Shown here: positions 52,088 to 60,332 of the stretch, piece by piece | Numbering within the stretch: the first letter of the stretch is position 1 | Layout of the letters: the number at the start of each line of letters is the position of its first letter | Assembly (NCBI RefSeq): GCF_000931935.2 | Contig: NZ_AZAC01000023.1 | Span: 62,001-126,000 of the forward strand | Length of the DNA: 64,000 nucleotides | From: Dethiosulfatarculus sandiegensis | GTDB taxonomy: Bacteria; Desulfobacterota; Desulfarculia; Desulfarculales; Desulfarculaceae | Direction of reading: 5' to 3' | The notes under the pieces: model-generated | What the model saw: the letters and a program-made list of their open reading frames with translations, nothing else | Told to the model about the DNA's origin: nothing | Databases searched by the model: none | Program-made: the position numbers and the translations under genes

Positions 52088-53128
52088 ATGATCAAAAAAG
52101 CCATTGCGCAATTGAGCCGGGGAACCGACCTGACCGAAAAAGAGATGATGGAGGTTATGACCCTCATCATGGAGGGACAGGCAACCCCGGCCCAGATTGC
52201 CGCCCTTTTGATGGGGCTCAGGATCAAAGGGGAAACCATTGCCGAAATAACCGGAGCAGCCAGGGCTATGAGTTCCCATGCCGAGCCGGTGATCTGCCGT
52301 GAATCAACCTCAGACGACCCTCTGGTGGATATTGTGGGCACAGGCGGAGACCAAAGCGCAAGCTTCAATGTCTCCACCACAACGTCTTTTGTCCTGGCAG
52401 GGGCCGGACTCAGGGTGGCCAAACACGGCAACCGGGCGGTAAGCGGTAAATGCGGCAGCGCCGATCTATTGGAGGCCCTGGGGGTGCGCCTGGAGATGGA
52501 TCCCCATGACTTGGCGGCCTGTGTGGATCAGGTGGGGATCGGCTTTTTATACGCCCCGCCCCTGCATCCGGCCATGCGCCATGCCATGCCGCCCCGCAGG
52601 GAGCTGGGGGTGCGCACCATCTTCAACCTTTTGGGCCCCTTGACCAATCCGGCCAGGGCCAAGGTTCTTTTAGTTGGAGTCTATGACCAGGAGCTGGTGG
52701 CTCCCCTGGCCCGGGTCATTGGACGGCTGGGTGCGGAAAAGGCCTATGTGGTGCACGGACAGGGCGGCTATGACGAGGTAACCTTGACCGGCCCCACCCA
52801 TATGGCTTTTTTTGACGGCAAGGATGTAAGCCTGGAAACGCTCCACCCCCAAGACCTGGGACTCACTCCCACAGACCCCAGGGCAATAACCTGCGAAACC
52901 CCTCAACAGAGCAAAAAAATAACCCTGGCAGTCTTAAACGGTGAAGCGGGACCGGCCAGGGATATGGTGCTTATGAACGCGGCTGTCGCCCTTAAAGCCG
53001 CGGGCAAGGCCGAAGACTTCAAGCAAGGCATGCTCCTGGCCGCCGGCGCCATTGATCAGGGCGAGGCCCTGGCCAAACTGAACCAGCTGGTCGAGGTCTC
53101 CAATAAAAGACGTCTTATGGCTGTGTGA
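52088..53128 (+). CDS. trpD: Anthranilate phosphoribosyltransferase
   Basis: A 346-residue enzyme transferring the phosphoribosyl group of PRPP to anthranilate. It has an N-terminal helical domain (LTEKEMMEVMTLIMEGQATP), the PRPP loop VDIVGTGGDQSASFNVST, KHGNRAVSGKCGSADLLEAL, HPAMRHAMPPRRELGVRTIF, NLLGPLTNPARAKVLLVGVY and GYDEVTLTGPT. It is separate from trpG, not fused as in some lineages. The start is ATG 52088 with AAAGGAAGAAAA upstream, 25 nt after the T-run of attenuator 3b. trpF follows 3 bp after the stop. Confidence 0.96.
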   Translation: MIKKAIAQLSRGTDLTEKEMMEVMTLIMEGQATPAQIAALLMGLRIKGETIAEITGAARAMSSHAEPVICRESTSDDPLVDIVGTGGDQSASFNVSTTTSFVLAGAGLRVAKHGNRAVSGKCGSADLLEALGVRLEMDPHDLAACVDQVGIGFLYAPPLHPAMRHAMPPRRELGVRTIFNLLGPLTNPARAKVLLVGVYDQELVAPLARVIGRLGAEKAYVVHGQGGYDEVTLTGPTHMAFFDGKDVSLETLHPQDLGLTPTDPRAITCETPQQSKKITLAVLNGEAGPARDMVLMNAAVALKAAGKAEDFKQGMLLAAGAIDQGEALAKLNQLVEVSNKRRLMAV

Positions 53129-53131
53129 GAA

Positions 53132-53767
53132 ATGGAATTCAGAACCAGAATCAAGGTGTGCGGCATCACCAACCCTGACGACGCGCAAAAAGCCGTCTCC
53201 CTGGGGGTGGATGCCCTGGGCTTTGTGCTGGCCCCAAGCCCGCGTCAGGTGACCCCTGATCTGGCCCGCCGAATTATAGGATGCCTCCCGCCATTTGTGA
53301 GCACAGTGGGGCTTTTTGTGGATTATCCGTTAAAGGAAATGCTTTATCTTAAAAACTGGTGCGGCTTTGACCACATTCAGCTTCACGGCCGGGAAGACGA
53401 ACAAACCGCAAAACAACTTGGCCCCGGGGTGATCAAGGCCCTTAAAATCAGGCCCGATCATAAGCCCAAGCCGGGAGTCTACCCAAACTGCGCCCTTTTG
53501 CTGGATACCTTTCATCCGGCCAAACCAGGAGGCACGGGCCTGGCCTTTGACTGGTCCCTGGCAATTGGTATTTCAGCCCAAAGGCCCATAACCCTGGCCG
53601 GGGGATTGAATCACGAAAACGTGACCCGGGCAATCGACCTGGTCAAACCATTTGCCGTGGATGTATCAAGCGGTGTGGAGCTTTGCCCCGGTAGAAAGGA
53701 TCATTCAAAACTGGCCGAATTTGTCAAACAGGTAAAACAGGCGGATCGCAGCCGCCAAACCGTTTGA
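53132..53767 (+). CDS. trpF: Phosphoribosylanthranilate isomerase
   Basis: A 211-residue TIM-barrel enzyme for the Amadori rearrangement of phosphoribosylanthranilate. Key segments are RIKVCGITNPDDAQ with the catalytic cysteine, GFVLAPSPRQV, TVGLFVDYP, IQLHGREDEQ, LLLDTFHPAKPGGTGLAFDW with the catalytic aspartate, ITLAGGLNHENV and AVDVSSGVE. It lies directly after trpD. Most trp operons have trpC between or beside these genes; trpC, trpB and trpA are not present in the window and must lie elsewhere. Confidence 0.96.
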   Translation: MEFRTRIKVCGITNPDDAQKAVSLGVDALGFVLAPSPRQVTPDLARRIIGCLPPFVSTVGLFVDYPLKEMLYLKNWCGFDHIQLHGREDEQTAKQLGPGVIKALKIRPDHKPKPGVYPNCALLLDTFHPAKPGGTGLAFDWSLAIGISAQRPITLAGGLNHENVTRAIDLVKPFAVDVSSGVELCPGRKDHSKLAEFVKQVKQADRSRQTV

Positions 53768-53840
53768 CCGCGACCGGGTAATCAGGTGTACTCTATATAA
53801 GGATAAGTTTTAACCCGATTACCAAAACCAAGGAGATGGT

Positions 53841-54434
53841 ATGCGGCAAATACTCAGGTCCCGCAGCCTGATAGTAATGGGCATGATGCTACTGGCCTCG
53901 GCCTGCGTAACCGTGAATATCTATTTTCCGGCCGCCAAAGTCGAAAAGCTCGCGGACGAGATTGTAGACGAAGTTTACAAGGGCGATGAAAAACAAAAAC
54001 CAGCGCCAAAAAAAGAGCAGACCAGTTCGCTTCTGCGCCAGGTGCTGGCTTTTTTGGCGCCCAGGGAAGCTCACGCAGCCAGCGCCACTACTGTAAGCAA
54101 CGCCTCAATCAGGGCGCTTAAGAGCAAGATCGCTGGCAACCATCAAAAACTGGCCAAATACTACAACCAGGGCAATGTTGGCATAACCAAAGACGGCATG
54201 TTGGCCGTGCGTGACACCAAGGGACTTAACATGCGTGATGTGGCCAACTTGAAAAGGCTGGTCAACGCAGACAACATGGCCAGAAACGCCCTTTACAAGG
54301 AAGTGGCCAAGGCCCTGAATATAAAACCAAACCAAATTGGAAAAATTCAGGGAATATTTGCCGACCAATGGCGCAACAAGGCCCGCGGCGGCTGGTGGAT
54401 TCAGGAAAATTCGGGCAAGTGGAGACGCAAGTAA
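53841..54434 (+). CDS. DUF1318-type lipoprotein
   Basis: A 197-residue protein with a lipoprotein signal (IVMGMMLLASACVTVNIYFP; lipobox LASAC, lipidated Cys at about residue 22). The NIYFPAAKVEKLADEIVDEV segment is characteristic of the YdbL/DUF1318 family. A Lys/Gln-rich linker follows, then a C-terminal domain with VRDTKGLNMRDVANLKRLVN and NQIGKIQGIFADQWRNKARG, as in family members whose function is unknown. It carries a good ribosome-binding site (AAGGAGATGGT) before ATG 53841. It precedes the phosphoglycerate kinase gene by 13 bp, so the two may be co-transcribed. Confidence 0.87.
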   Translation: MRQILRSRSLIVMGMMLLASACVTVNIYFPAAKVEKLADEIVDEVYKGDEKQKPAPKKEQTSSLLRQVLAFLAPREAHAASATTVSNASIRALKSKIAGNHQKLAKYYNQGNVGITKDGMLAVRDTKGLNMRDVANLKRLVNADNMARNALYKEVAKALNIKPNQIGKIQGIFADQWRNKARGGWWIQENSGKWRRK

Positions 54435-54447
54435 AAGGAGGTTTAAC

Positions 54448-55764
54448 ATGACCGGCCAAAACCTGGACCCCGGCCTGCCCCTTTTGCAGCAGGCGGACCT
54501 TAAAAACAAGGTCGTATTGGTCAGATTTGATCACAATGTGGTCAAAAAAGGCGAAATAAGAGACCCGTACCGCATTGACCGAACCATAGGCACCTTGTTT
54601 TACATTGTGCAGCAAGGCGGCAGGCCCATACTAATGACCCATGTGGGCAGGCCCAGGGACAAAAAAACCGGTGACATAAAAGTGGACGATTCCAGTTCGG
54701 TAAGACCGATTGTGGAATACCTGGAATCCAAACTGCACAGCCGCTTTATGGTGCCCGAATTCAGGGCCACGGAAAAAGGCATCCAGGCCATTGACACCAG
54801 CATCAACCTGGCCATCCGGGAGCTTGAACAGGGGAGGATAGGCGGAATCTATCTACCGAACACCCGCTGGTTTGCAGGCGAGGAGCAAAAAGGCGAGGCC
54901 AGGGAGTCATTGGCCCTGCAATTGGCCGGGCTGGCCGATATCTATGTGAACGATGCCTTTGGCTCTTGGCAGCCCCATGCCTCCACCCTGGATATAACTT
55001 ATCATTTGCCAAGTTATGCAGGCTGGCTCATGCAGGCCGAGTTGAACAACTTGGAGCAGGTGCTGAAACCCGAGCGGCCCTTTGTGGGTGTGGTGGCCGG
55101 GGCCAAGTATGACACCAAGATAGGCCCCTTAAACGCCATGTACGAACAGGTGGATTACCTGATTCTGGGAGGGGTGATCTATAACACCTACCTTTGCGCC
55201 AAGTACGGGGTCAAGATCAAGGGAGTCAGTGACACCGACATAGAAGCGGCCGGGGAGCTTGTGAAAAAAGACAAAGAGCAGGGCAAGATCTTAGAGCTTC
55301 CCCTGATTGTGGAGAGCGACCTGCTCGGCAGGGAAGAAAACGCCTTCCGCACCCTCAGGGTTGAAGACCTGAAACCCGGCCGGGAGCTGAATTACATCTT
55401 GGATATAGACTCGGCCAGTTTCGAGGACCCGAAGGTAAAGGAAGTCTTGGGCCGGGCCAGGACCATATTTGTCAATGCGGTCATGGGCTTCACTCCCCAC
55501 TTCACAGACGGTTCCAGGGCCTTGGACACCACCATTGACGCCAACCGCGAGGCCAACAAACTTTATGGTGGAGGAGACACCCTGCAGGAATTCAAGGATC
55601 TTTGCCCGGGCCTTTACCTGTCCGTGCAGGACGATGCCCAATATTATTTTTTTACCGGCGGAGGCTCTGTGCTCAAGGCCATTGAGCAAAGATCGCCTTA
55701 TGGCATGGAACCGGTTATCGCACTCATGAAAAACGCTGAAAAATTCAAGACCATTCCCCAATAG
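54448..55764 (+). CDS. pgk: Divergent phosphoglycerate kinase
   Basis: A 438-residue PGK-family protein, longer than the usual 390-400. The start is ATG 54448, 7 nt after AAGGAGG. N-lobe substrate residues are present: VRFDHNVV (Asp, Asn), YRIDRTIGT (Arg), MTHVGRP (His, Arg) and LPNTRWFAGEE (Arg). The nucleotide lobe has GAKYDTKIGPLNAM (Lys) and a GGGDTL-type loop. The usual VNDAFGTAHRAHAS motif reads VNDAFGSWQPHAS, so the conserved arginine that binds phosphate is missing. An insertion around 270-330 adds length. It may be the glycolytic enzyme with adapted residues or a paralogue with altered function; no other glycolysis gene is nearby. Confidence 0.85.
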   Translation: MTGQNLDPGLPLLQQADLKNKVVLVRFDHNVVKKGEIRDPYRIDRTIGTLFYIVQQGGRPILMTHVGRPRDKKTGDIKVDDSSSVRPIVEYLESKLHSRFMVPEFRATEKGIQAIDTSINLAIRELEQGRIGGIYLPNTRWFAGEEQKGEARESLALQLAGLADIYVNDAFGSWQPHASTLDITYHLPSYAGWLMQAELNNLEQVLKPERPFVGVVAGAKYDTKIGPLNAMYEQVDYLILGGVIYNTYLCAKYGVKIKGVSDTDIEAAGELVKKDKEQGKILELPLIVESDLLGREENAFRTLRVEDLKPGRELNYILDIDSASFEDPKVKEVLGRARTIFVNAVMGFTPHFTDGSRALDTTIDANREANKLYGGGDTLQEFKDLCPGLYLSVQDDAQYYFFTGGGSVLKAIEQRSPYGMEPVIALMKNAEKFKTIPQ

Positions 55765-55783
55765 ACCATAACAGGACATGAAA

Positions 55784-55826
55784 AAAACCGGTCGGATCAA
55801 CTTAAATCCGGCCGGTTTTCTTTTTT
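55784..55826. terminator. Bidirectional terminator after pgk
   Basis: AAAACCGG-t-CGGAT (55784-55797) pairs with ATCCG-g-CCGGTTTT (55806-55819), 13 of 14 positions. The tail is TTTTCTTTTTT on the plus strand; on the minus strand it is TTTTTTTCATG. It lies between convergent genes. Confidence 0.85.
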
Positions 55827-55849
55827 GCGGGTGAGGTAAAGGCAGATTT

Positions 55850-56374
55850 TTAATTCTGCTTTTCCTTTAAGATATTTTTGGCAGGAACGCCGACGCAGGT
55901 TGCATTATCCGGCACATCTTCCAGGACAACGGCATTGGCCCCAACCCGAACCTGATCCCCCACCTTGACCGGACCGAGGATTTTGGCACCCGCCCCCACA
56001 AATATGTGATTGCCCAAGACGGGGGCCATGCCCTTTTCAGCCCCAATGGTCACCTGGTGTTCCAGATATACGTGGCTGCCGCCTTGCACATTTGTGTTTA
56101 TCACCACACCCAGAGCGTGGATAAGCACAAATCCCGGCCCGAAATCCGCGCCTCTTCCGATTACACAGCCGCCGAACCAGGTTATCAGCTTGTTAAACAG
56201 CATGGTAAAGGGAAATAGCCCCGTCTTATGGCTGGCCTGCATGAAACGGTACATGAGCATGGCAAAGGTGCCGTCGGTAAGAAGGACCTTGAGCAGATCC
56301 CCCCTGGAATCGCTTCCATAGAGCCAAAGCGCCTTGGCCTTTATATCTGAATTCATAAGCTGGAAAAGAGTCAT
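55850..56374 (-). CDS. Serine acetyltransferase-like left-handed beta-helix acyltransferase
   Basis: A 174-residue protein of the CysE/LbH-SAT group. A short helical N-terminus (MTLFQLMNSDIKAKALWLYG) is followed by hexapeptide repeats (GCVIGRGADFGPGFVLIHAL, NTNVQGGSHVYLEHQVTIGA, VLGNHIFVGAGAKILGPVKV). A conserved catalytic histidine lies in FVLIHALG. It is shorter than biosynthetic CysE and lacks its full N-terminal helical domain, as do many acetyltransferases of capsule or secondary-metabolite loci. The start is ATG 56374; the frame is open a little further. It lies just after an ATP-grasp gene, suggesting a joint pathway. The acceptor is unknown. Confidence 0.85.
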   Translation of the reverse strand: MTLFQLMNSDIKAKALWLYGSDSRGDLLKVLLTDGTFAMLMYRFMQASHKTGLFPFTMLFNKLITWFGGCVIGRGADFGPGFVLIHALGVVINTNVQGGSHVYLEHQVTIGAEKGMAPVLGNHIFVGAGAKILGPVKVGDQVRVGANAVVLEDVPDNATCVGVPAKNILKEKQN

Positions 56375-56393
56375 CTTTTGATCCGCCCCCTTT

Positions 56394-57170
56394 TCACAGT
56401 TCACCTGCAATTATCCTTTGCGCAATCACACCCGGTATATCAATGCCTGCCAGTCCGGGGCCATGATGACCGAATTTAACATTAAACTCAAGCAGGTAAG
56501 GTTTGCCTTGCCAAAAGGCCACATCAACCCCCACTTCGTTCAAGTTGGCGCTTCTGGCCGCTTCCACAGCCAGTTCCACGGCAGAGTCGGGCACGCCTTC
56601 AAAATCCACCTGGCCGCCCCGGGCCACATTGGTGCGGAAATCCTCGGGCTGGCTCCAGCGCCAATAGGCCAAAAGCGGCTCAAACCCCAAAACAATAACC
56701 CGTATATCCCTTTTTATCGGTAAATACTCCTGGATATAGGCCGGGCTGTTGTCAAGCAGATAGGCGTTTAGCTCTGCCTGATTGCGAACCAGATAAACCC
56801 CTTTGCCCAGGGCGGAGCCCCTGGCTTTTTTGGCCACAAAGGGAAAGCTGAAATAATCGGTGATTGCCTGTGCCTGTTTACCGTAAAAAACCCTGGTGCG
56901 GGGATGGTCCAACCCCAGAAGGTTGAACAAAGTGGTTTGCTTTATCTTATCCCCCTCCAGCAAATGACACTCCAAAGAGGGATAAATACCCTTGCCCATG
57001 GCGCTGAGCTGCAGGGCAAAGGCATCTGTGGGATAAAAAATCCGCCGGGCATTTTGGATAAGCTCCAAATGCTCCGGCGGATAATCTTCCAGATTGGGGC
57101 GAAGCCCCAGGGTTGTGAACTCCGGAAAACGGGCCAGACGGACCCCAATGGCCACCAATGGTTGAGCCAA
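56394..57170 (-). CDS. ATP-grasp ligase (RimK-like)
   Basis: A 258-residue protein with the ATP-grasp fold of RimK/CpsB-type carboxylate-amine ligases. A pre-grasp N-terminus (GVRLARFPEFTTLGLRPNLE) is followed by QTTLFNLLGLDHPRTRVFYG. Then come VAKKARGSALGKGVYLVRN (ATP-binding lysine and loop), IQEYLPIKRDIRVIVLG, and VGVDVAFWQGKPYLLEFNVK with the metal ligands Glu and Asn. The C-terminus (GHHGPGLAGIDIPGVIAQRI) is typical. The start is a TTG at 57170, 6 nt after GGAAG. It probably joins an amino acid or amine to a carboxylate; the linked acetyltransferase suggests a modified peptide or glycan product, unproven. Confidence 0.85.
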   Translation of the reverse strand: MAQPLVAIGVRLARFPEFTTLGLRPNLEDYPPEHLELIQNARRIFYPTDAFALQLSAMGKGIYPSLECHLLEGDKIKQTTLFNLLGLDHPRTRVFYGKQAQAITDYFSFPFVAKKARGSALGKGVYLVRNQAELNAYLLDNSPAYIQEYLPIKRDIRVIVLGFEPLLAYWRWSQPEDFRTNVARGGQVDFEGVPDSAVELAVEAARSANLNEVGVDVAFWQGKPYLLEFNVKFGHHGPGLAGIDIPGVIAQRIIAGEL

Positions 57171-57227
57171 GATCAGCTTCCTTTTTTTAACGGAATTCCA
57201 AGGCCGACTGAGAAAACCTTGAAAAAA

Positions 57228-57606
57228 GGGGACAGAGTCGGCCTGTAAGCCGAGTTCTGTTCCCGGCTAAAAAGCCGGGCGATGACCATTCCTCTAGGAC
57301 GCCGGTTACCCGACGCCTCAAGCAACCTACCCGGAGGTATCGGACGGGCAGCCCTTAACACCTCCCTATTTGGTTTTGCACTGGGTGGGGTTTGCCTAGC
57401 TCCGGACGTCGCCGCCCGGACTGGTGAGCTCTTACCTCACCGTTTCACCCTTACCGCCTTCCAAAGGAAGACGGCGGTCTGTTTTCTGTGGCACTGTCCA
57501 TGGGGTCACCCCCCCTGGCCGTTAGCCAGCACCCTGCCCTTCAGTGCTCGGACTTTCCTCTCGCCTTATTGCTAAAGCCGGCGGTCATCCGGCCGACTCT
57601 GTCCCG
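57228..57606 (-). ncRNA. rnpB: RNase P RNA, bacterial type A
   Basis: The minus strand carries the conserved blocks of RNase P RNA. GAGGAAAGTCCGAGCAC (near 57555-57540) is followed by CACAGAAAACAGACC, GGTGAAACGGTGAGGTAAGAG and CAAACCCCACC. The 3' portion has TAGAGGAATGGTCATC and ACAGAACTCGGCTTACAGG. The P1 helix forms from the two ends (GACAGAGTCGGCC with GGCCGACTCTGTC). Length is about 378 nt. It processes tRNA 5' ends as the catalytic RNA of RNase P. Ends are placed by the P1 helix and could be off by a few bases. Confidence 0.96.
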
Positions 57607-57676
57607 CTTAGCTTAAAAACAAACCCAGTCAGACCTCAAAGGGCCTGCCCAGTCAAAAGGTCCTGATCAAAAGACC

Positions 57677-58108
57677 CTATCTCCGGTCTATGGCCTGGTT
57701 GGCCAACTCATCGGCCCTTTTGTTAAACTCTCGCCTTACATGAATAATATCCACCTGTTCAATGCCCTGCAACAGGGTCTTGACTTCATCGAACAAAGGT
57801 TTTAAAAGCGGGCTTTTAACTCGGTATTGACCGTTTAACTGTTTAACCAGGAGTTCCGAATCCAGGCGCACGGAAAGGGAGGCGACTTCCAATTCCAAAG
57901 CTGCCTTGACACCCAGGATAAGACCTTGATATTCCGCTACATTATTAGTCACTTTACCCAGGTAGCGGGTCAGGGCCCTGACTTCTCCGCCCTCTTTGTC
58001 ATAGAGGACCGCCCCAGCCCCGGCCTCGCCGGGATTTCCCCGGCTGGCGCCGTCTGAATGGAGCACCAATTCAGGGCCGGGCCTTTTCGCGGAGCCTAGC
58101 GGGCTCAT
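57677..58108 (-). CDS. rnhA: Ribonuclease HI family protein
   Basis: A 143-residue RNase H fold protein. Catalytic acidic residues are visible: D19 in LHSDGASRGNPGEAGAG, E59 in NNVAEYQGLILGV, D83 in VRLDSELLVKQL and the C-terminal aspartate in NKRADELANQAID. It resembles the short bacterial/archaeal RNase HI type that lacks the basic protrusion of E. coli RNase HI. It removes RNA from RNA-DNA hybrids. It overlaps the zinc-ribbon gene upstream by 4 bp, an arrangement common in Desulfobacterota, and is followed by rnpB on the same strand. Confidence 0.93.
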   Translation of the reverse strand: MSPLGSAKRPGPELVLHSDGASRGNPGEAGAGAVLYDKEGGEVRALTRYLGKVTNNVAEYQGLILGVKAALELEVASLSVRLDSELLVKQLNGQYRVKSPLLKPLFDEVKTLLQGIEQVDIIHVRREFNKRADELANQAIDRR

Positions 58109-58839
58109 TCGTCGTCAGCCCCGTTCAGGGTCTCCGCATCTGCCCAGTAGATCAAACGACGGCAGGAAGGGCAATCCATGATGCGGTCCATGCGCTGAAG
58201 TTCATTAAACTGTTGGGGAGGAATGCGCATGTGGCAGACTCCACAGACCCCTTTGCTCACAGGGGCCAGGGCCACGCCTTGGCGGTTTTCGCGGATAAAG
58301 TCGTAACGATCCATGAGATCGAAATCAATACCCTTGGTCAGGCCGCCTCTGTTCTTGCCAAGCTTATCCACCTGAGTCTGAATTTCGGCGGACCTTTTGG
58401 AAAGAACCTCTTTCTGCTCATCGGCGTCTGCGGTGATGGTCTTTAAACGCCCCTCAATCTCGGCGATCTGGGCCTTTAAGGCTTCCTGATCTTCCATGAG
58501 TGATAAAAGGACTTCTTCGTTTCCCTTTACCGTATCCTTCCCCTCTTGAATCTCGGCGGTCGCGGCCCGGTACTCACGCTGGTTTTTGGAAGACATGAGC
58601 CGGGACTCGGCCTTGCGAACCCTGGCCTGGATCTGATCGTTCTCGGTCTCCATAAGCTTGCGCTTGCTCTCAATCTCTGAGAGGACCGCCTGGTTCTGTT
58701 CCAAATTACTGGTCAGGACTTCTTCCGCTTGACTCAGCTCCTCCAGGCGCTGGGGAATGGCTTCCAGCTCCTGGGTGAGATCGTAAAGAGTTTTGTCCAA
58801 TTTTTGGAGCTTAACCAGAAGCTTCAACTGCTCCAGCAA
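58105..58839 (-). CDS. Coiled-coil zinc-ribbon protein
   Basis: A 244-residue cytoplasmic protein. Residues about 1-180 form a long coiled coil (LKLLVKLQKLDKTLYDLTQE onward). A C4 zinc ribbon with CGVCHMRIPPQQFNEL and CPSCRRLIYW lies at about 198-232. This is the zf-RING_7/CT398-like family, which is widespread and often next to NIF3-family and RNase H genes; its function is not established, with proposals linking it to flagella, secretion or nucleic-acid handling. It lies 13 bp after the NIF3-family gene and overlaps rnhA, forming a three-gene unit. Confidence 0.9.
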   Translation of the reverse strand: MLEQLKLLVKLQKLDKTLYDLTQELEAIPQRLEELSQAEEVLTSNLEQNQAVLSEIESKRKLMETENDQIQARVRKAESRLMSSKNQREYRAATAEIQEGKDTVKGNEEVLLSLMEDQEALKAQIAEIEGRLKTITADADEQKEVLSKRSAEIQTQVDKLGKNRGGLTKGIDFDLMDRYDFIRENRQGVALAPVSKGVCGVCHMRIPPQQFNELQRMDRIMDCPSCRRLIYWADAETLNGADDE

Positions 58840-58852
58840 AATTTGCCTCCTT

Positions 58853-59992
58853 CTATTCTTCGAATACGGGCCGCCAGGGGTCGCGGCCCTTGGTCCAGGG
58901 CGTTACCTCAGCCTCAAAACCGCTGGCTTTTATGCGGGCGGCCAATTGAGTTGCCCATGGCAATACGACGATTTCCTCGGTCTGAAAATGACCCAGCACC
59001 AATAGGCATATGCCAAGGTCCCAAGCCCTTTCACCCTGGTGATAGCCTGCTTCGCCGGTTACCAATACCTGAGCTCCGCTGGACGCCGCCCGGTCGATGA
59101 AATCACCGCCTGAGCCGCCCAACACAGCAACCTTATCTACTTTTTCCGGAACAGGTCCTGCAAAAGCGCCGTGGGTCGCACCCAACTTGCGCGCAGCCAA
59201 TTCCAAAAATTCCTTACCTTTCAAGGGTTCGGGCAAACTGCCCACCCTGCCCAGGCCAAATCCGGAAGGACCCTGCTTGAGTTCATAGATATCAAAAGCC
59301 GGTTCTTCATAGGGATGGGCCTGGTATAGGGCCTTTATAACCGCTCCCAATTCGGCCGAAGGGACCACGGTTTCAAGTCTGCATTCACGCACCCGGTTTC
59401 TGCCGCCCGGGTTGCCGAGATAGGGGGTTCGCCCCTCCGGCGCAAAAAAAGAGCCTTCACCTAAGGTGGTGAAGGCACATTCATTGTACTGGCCTATACG
59501 GCCAGCTCCTTTTTTGAAAAGAGCATCTTTGACTGATCCCAATTCCTGCTCGGGCACAAAGGTGACCAGTTTGGCCATGCCTTTTTTGATCTCTTCCAAG
59601 GGCCTGGTTTCAACAAGGCTCAAGCGCTCGGCCAAGGCATCGTTAACCCCGCCGGGGGCCGCATCCAGATTGGTGTGAGCGGCAAAAAGAGAAAGCCCTC
59701 CGGCCACGGCCCTGATCAACCGGTCGGTCTGCGGGTTATCCGTGCGCAAATTTTCCAGTGGTTTAAAAAGAGGGGGATGGTGTGTCAAAAGTAAGTCTAC
59801 ATTCGCGGCCAAGGCCTTTTTCAGGAGGATTTCGTCCAACTCCAGGGCCACCCAGATTTTCCGGGCCTCCGCCTTGGGGTTTCCGGCCAGAAGGCCTACC
59901 CTGTCCCAGGGTTCGGCAGTCCAGGCTGGAGCCCATTCCTCCATGATTTGTGCCACCTGGGCCACATTTATGTATTTAGTATGCTCAGTCAT
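58853..59992 (-). CDS. NIF3/YqfO-family dinuclear metal protein
   Basis: A 379-residue member of the NIF3 family. It starts with VAQVAQIMEEWAPAWTAEPW, then DRVGLLAGN, LTHHPPLFKPL with the first metal histidines, AAHTNLDAAPGGVNDALAER, and near the C-terminus VLVTGEAGYHQG and LLVLGHFQTEE with the last ligands. A PII-like insertion (about 130-245, HPYEEPAFDIYEL at its end) gives the long YqfO form. Such proteins are often annotated as GTP cyclohydrolase 1 type 2, but no secure activity is known. The start is ATG 59992 by alignment with the family; the frame is open to 60061. Confidence 0.92.
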   Translation of the reverse strand: MTEHTKYINVAQVAQIMEEWAPAWTAEPWDRVGLLAGNPKAEARKIWVALELDEILLKKALAANVDLLLTHHPPLFKPLENLRTDNPQTDRLIRAVAGGLSLFAAHTNLDAAPGGVNDALAERLSLVETRPLEEIKKGMAKLVTFVPEQELGSVKDALFKKGAGRIGQYNECAFTTLGEGSFFAPEGRTPYLGNPGGRNRVRECRLETVVPSAELGAVIKALYQAHPYEEPAFDIYELKQGPSGFGLGRVGSLPEPLKGKEFLELAARKLGATHGAFAGPVPEKVDKVAVLGGSGGDFIDRAASSGAQVLVTGEAGYHQGERAWDLGICLLVLGHFQTEEIVVLPWATQLAARIKASGFEAEVTPWTKGRDPWRPVFEE

Positions 59993-60119
59993 GAGGGCAA
60001 TAAAGTGGGCGCCCCTCGCTGAGGCGCCCCTTTTCAGGCCGTGTCCGACGCTTTTGTGCATTTTCGGGATCTTTCCCTATGCACATAAGCGGTTTCCATA
60101 TGGCCTACTCCTTAAATTT

Positions 60120-60195
60120 TGGTGGGCCCACCTGGCCTCGAACCAGGGACTATCCGGTTATGAGCCGGAGGCTCTACCAACTGAGCTATGGGCCC
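60120..60195 (-). tRNA. tRNA with anticodon CAU (elongator Met, less likely Ile2)
   Basis: A 76-nt cloverleaf on the minus strand. The acceptor stem is GGGCCCA / TGGGCCC with A73 and an encoded CCA. The D arm is TAGCTCAGTTGGTAGAGC, the anticodon stem-loop CCGGCTCATAACCGG with CAT, and the T arm CCTGGTTCGAGGCCAGG. The G1-C72 pair rules out initiator-type tRNA-Met. The acceptor GGGCCCA is usual for elongator tRNA-Met; a lysidine-modified tRNA-Ile2 shares the CAU anticodon and is the alternative. Confidence 0.94.
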
Positions 60196-60332
60196 GAAGA
60201 CAGAATTTGATTATGGCTGCACACATGGCGCCTGTCAAGCCGTGGAGCAAAGTTTACTGTAACCAAACGGAAAAAAACTGTCTCGACCCCGTAAAATATT
60301 AATTTTACATGAGTCGGACAGCTAAATGCAAG

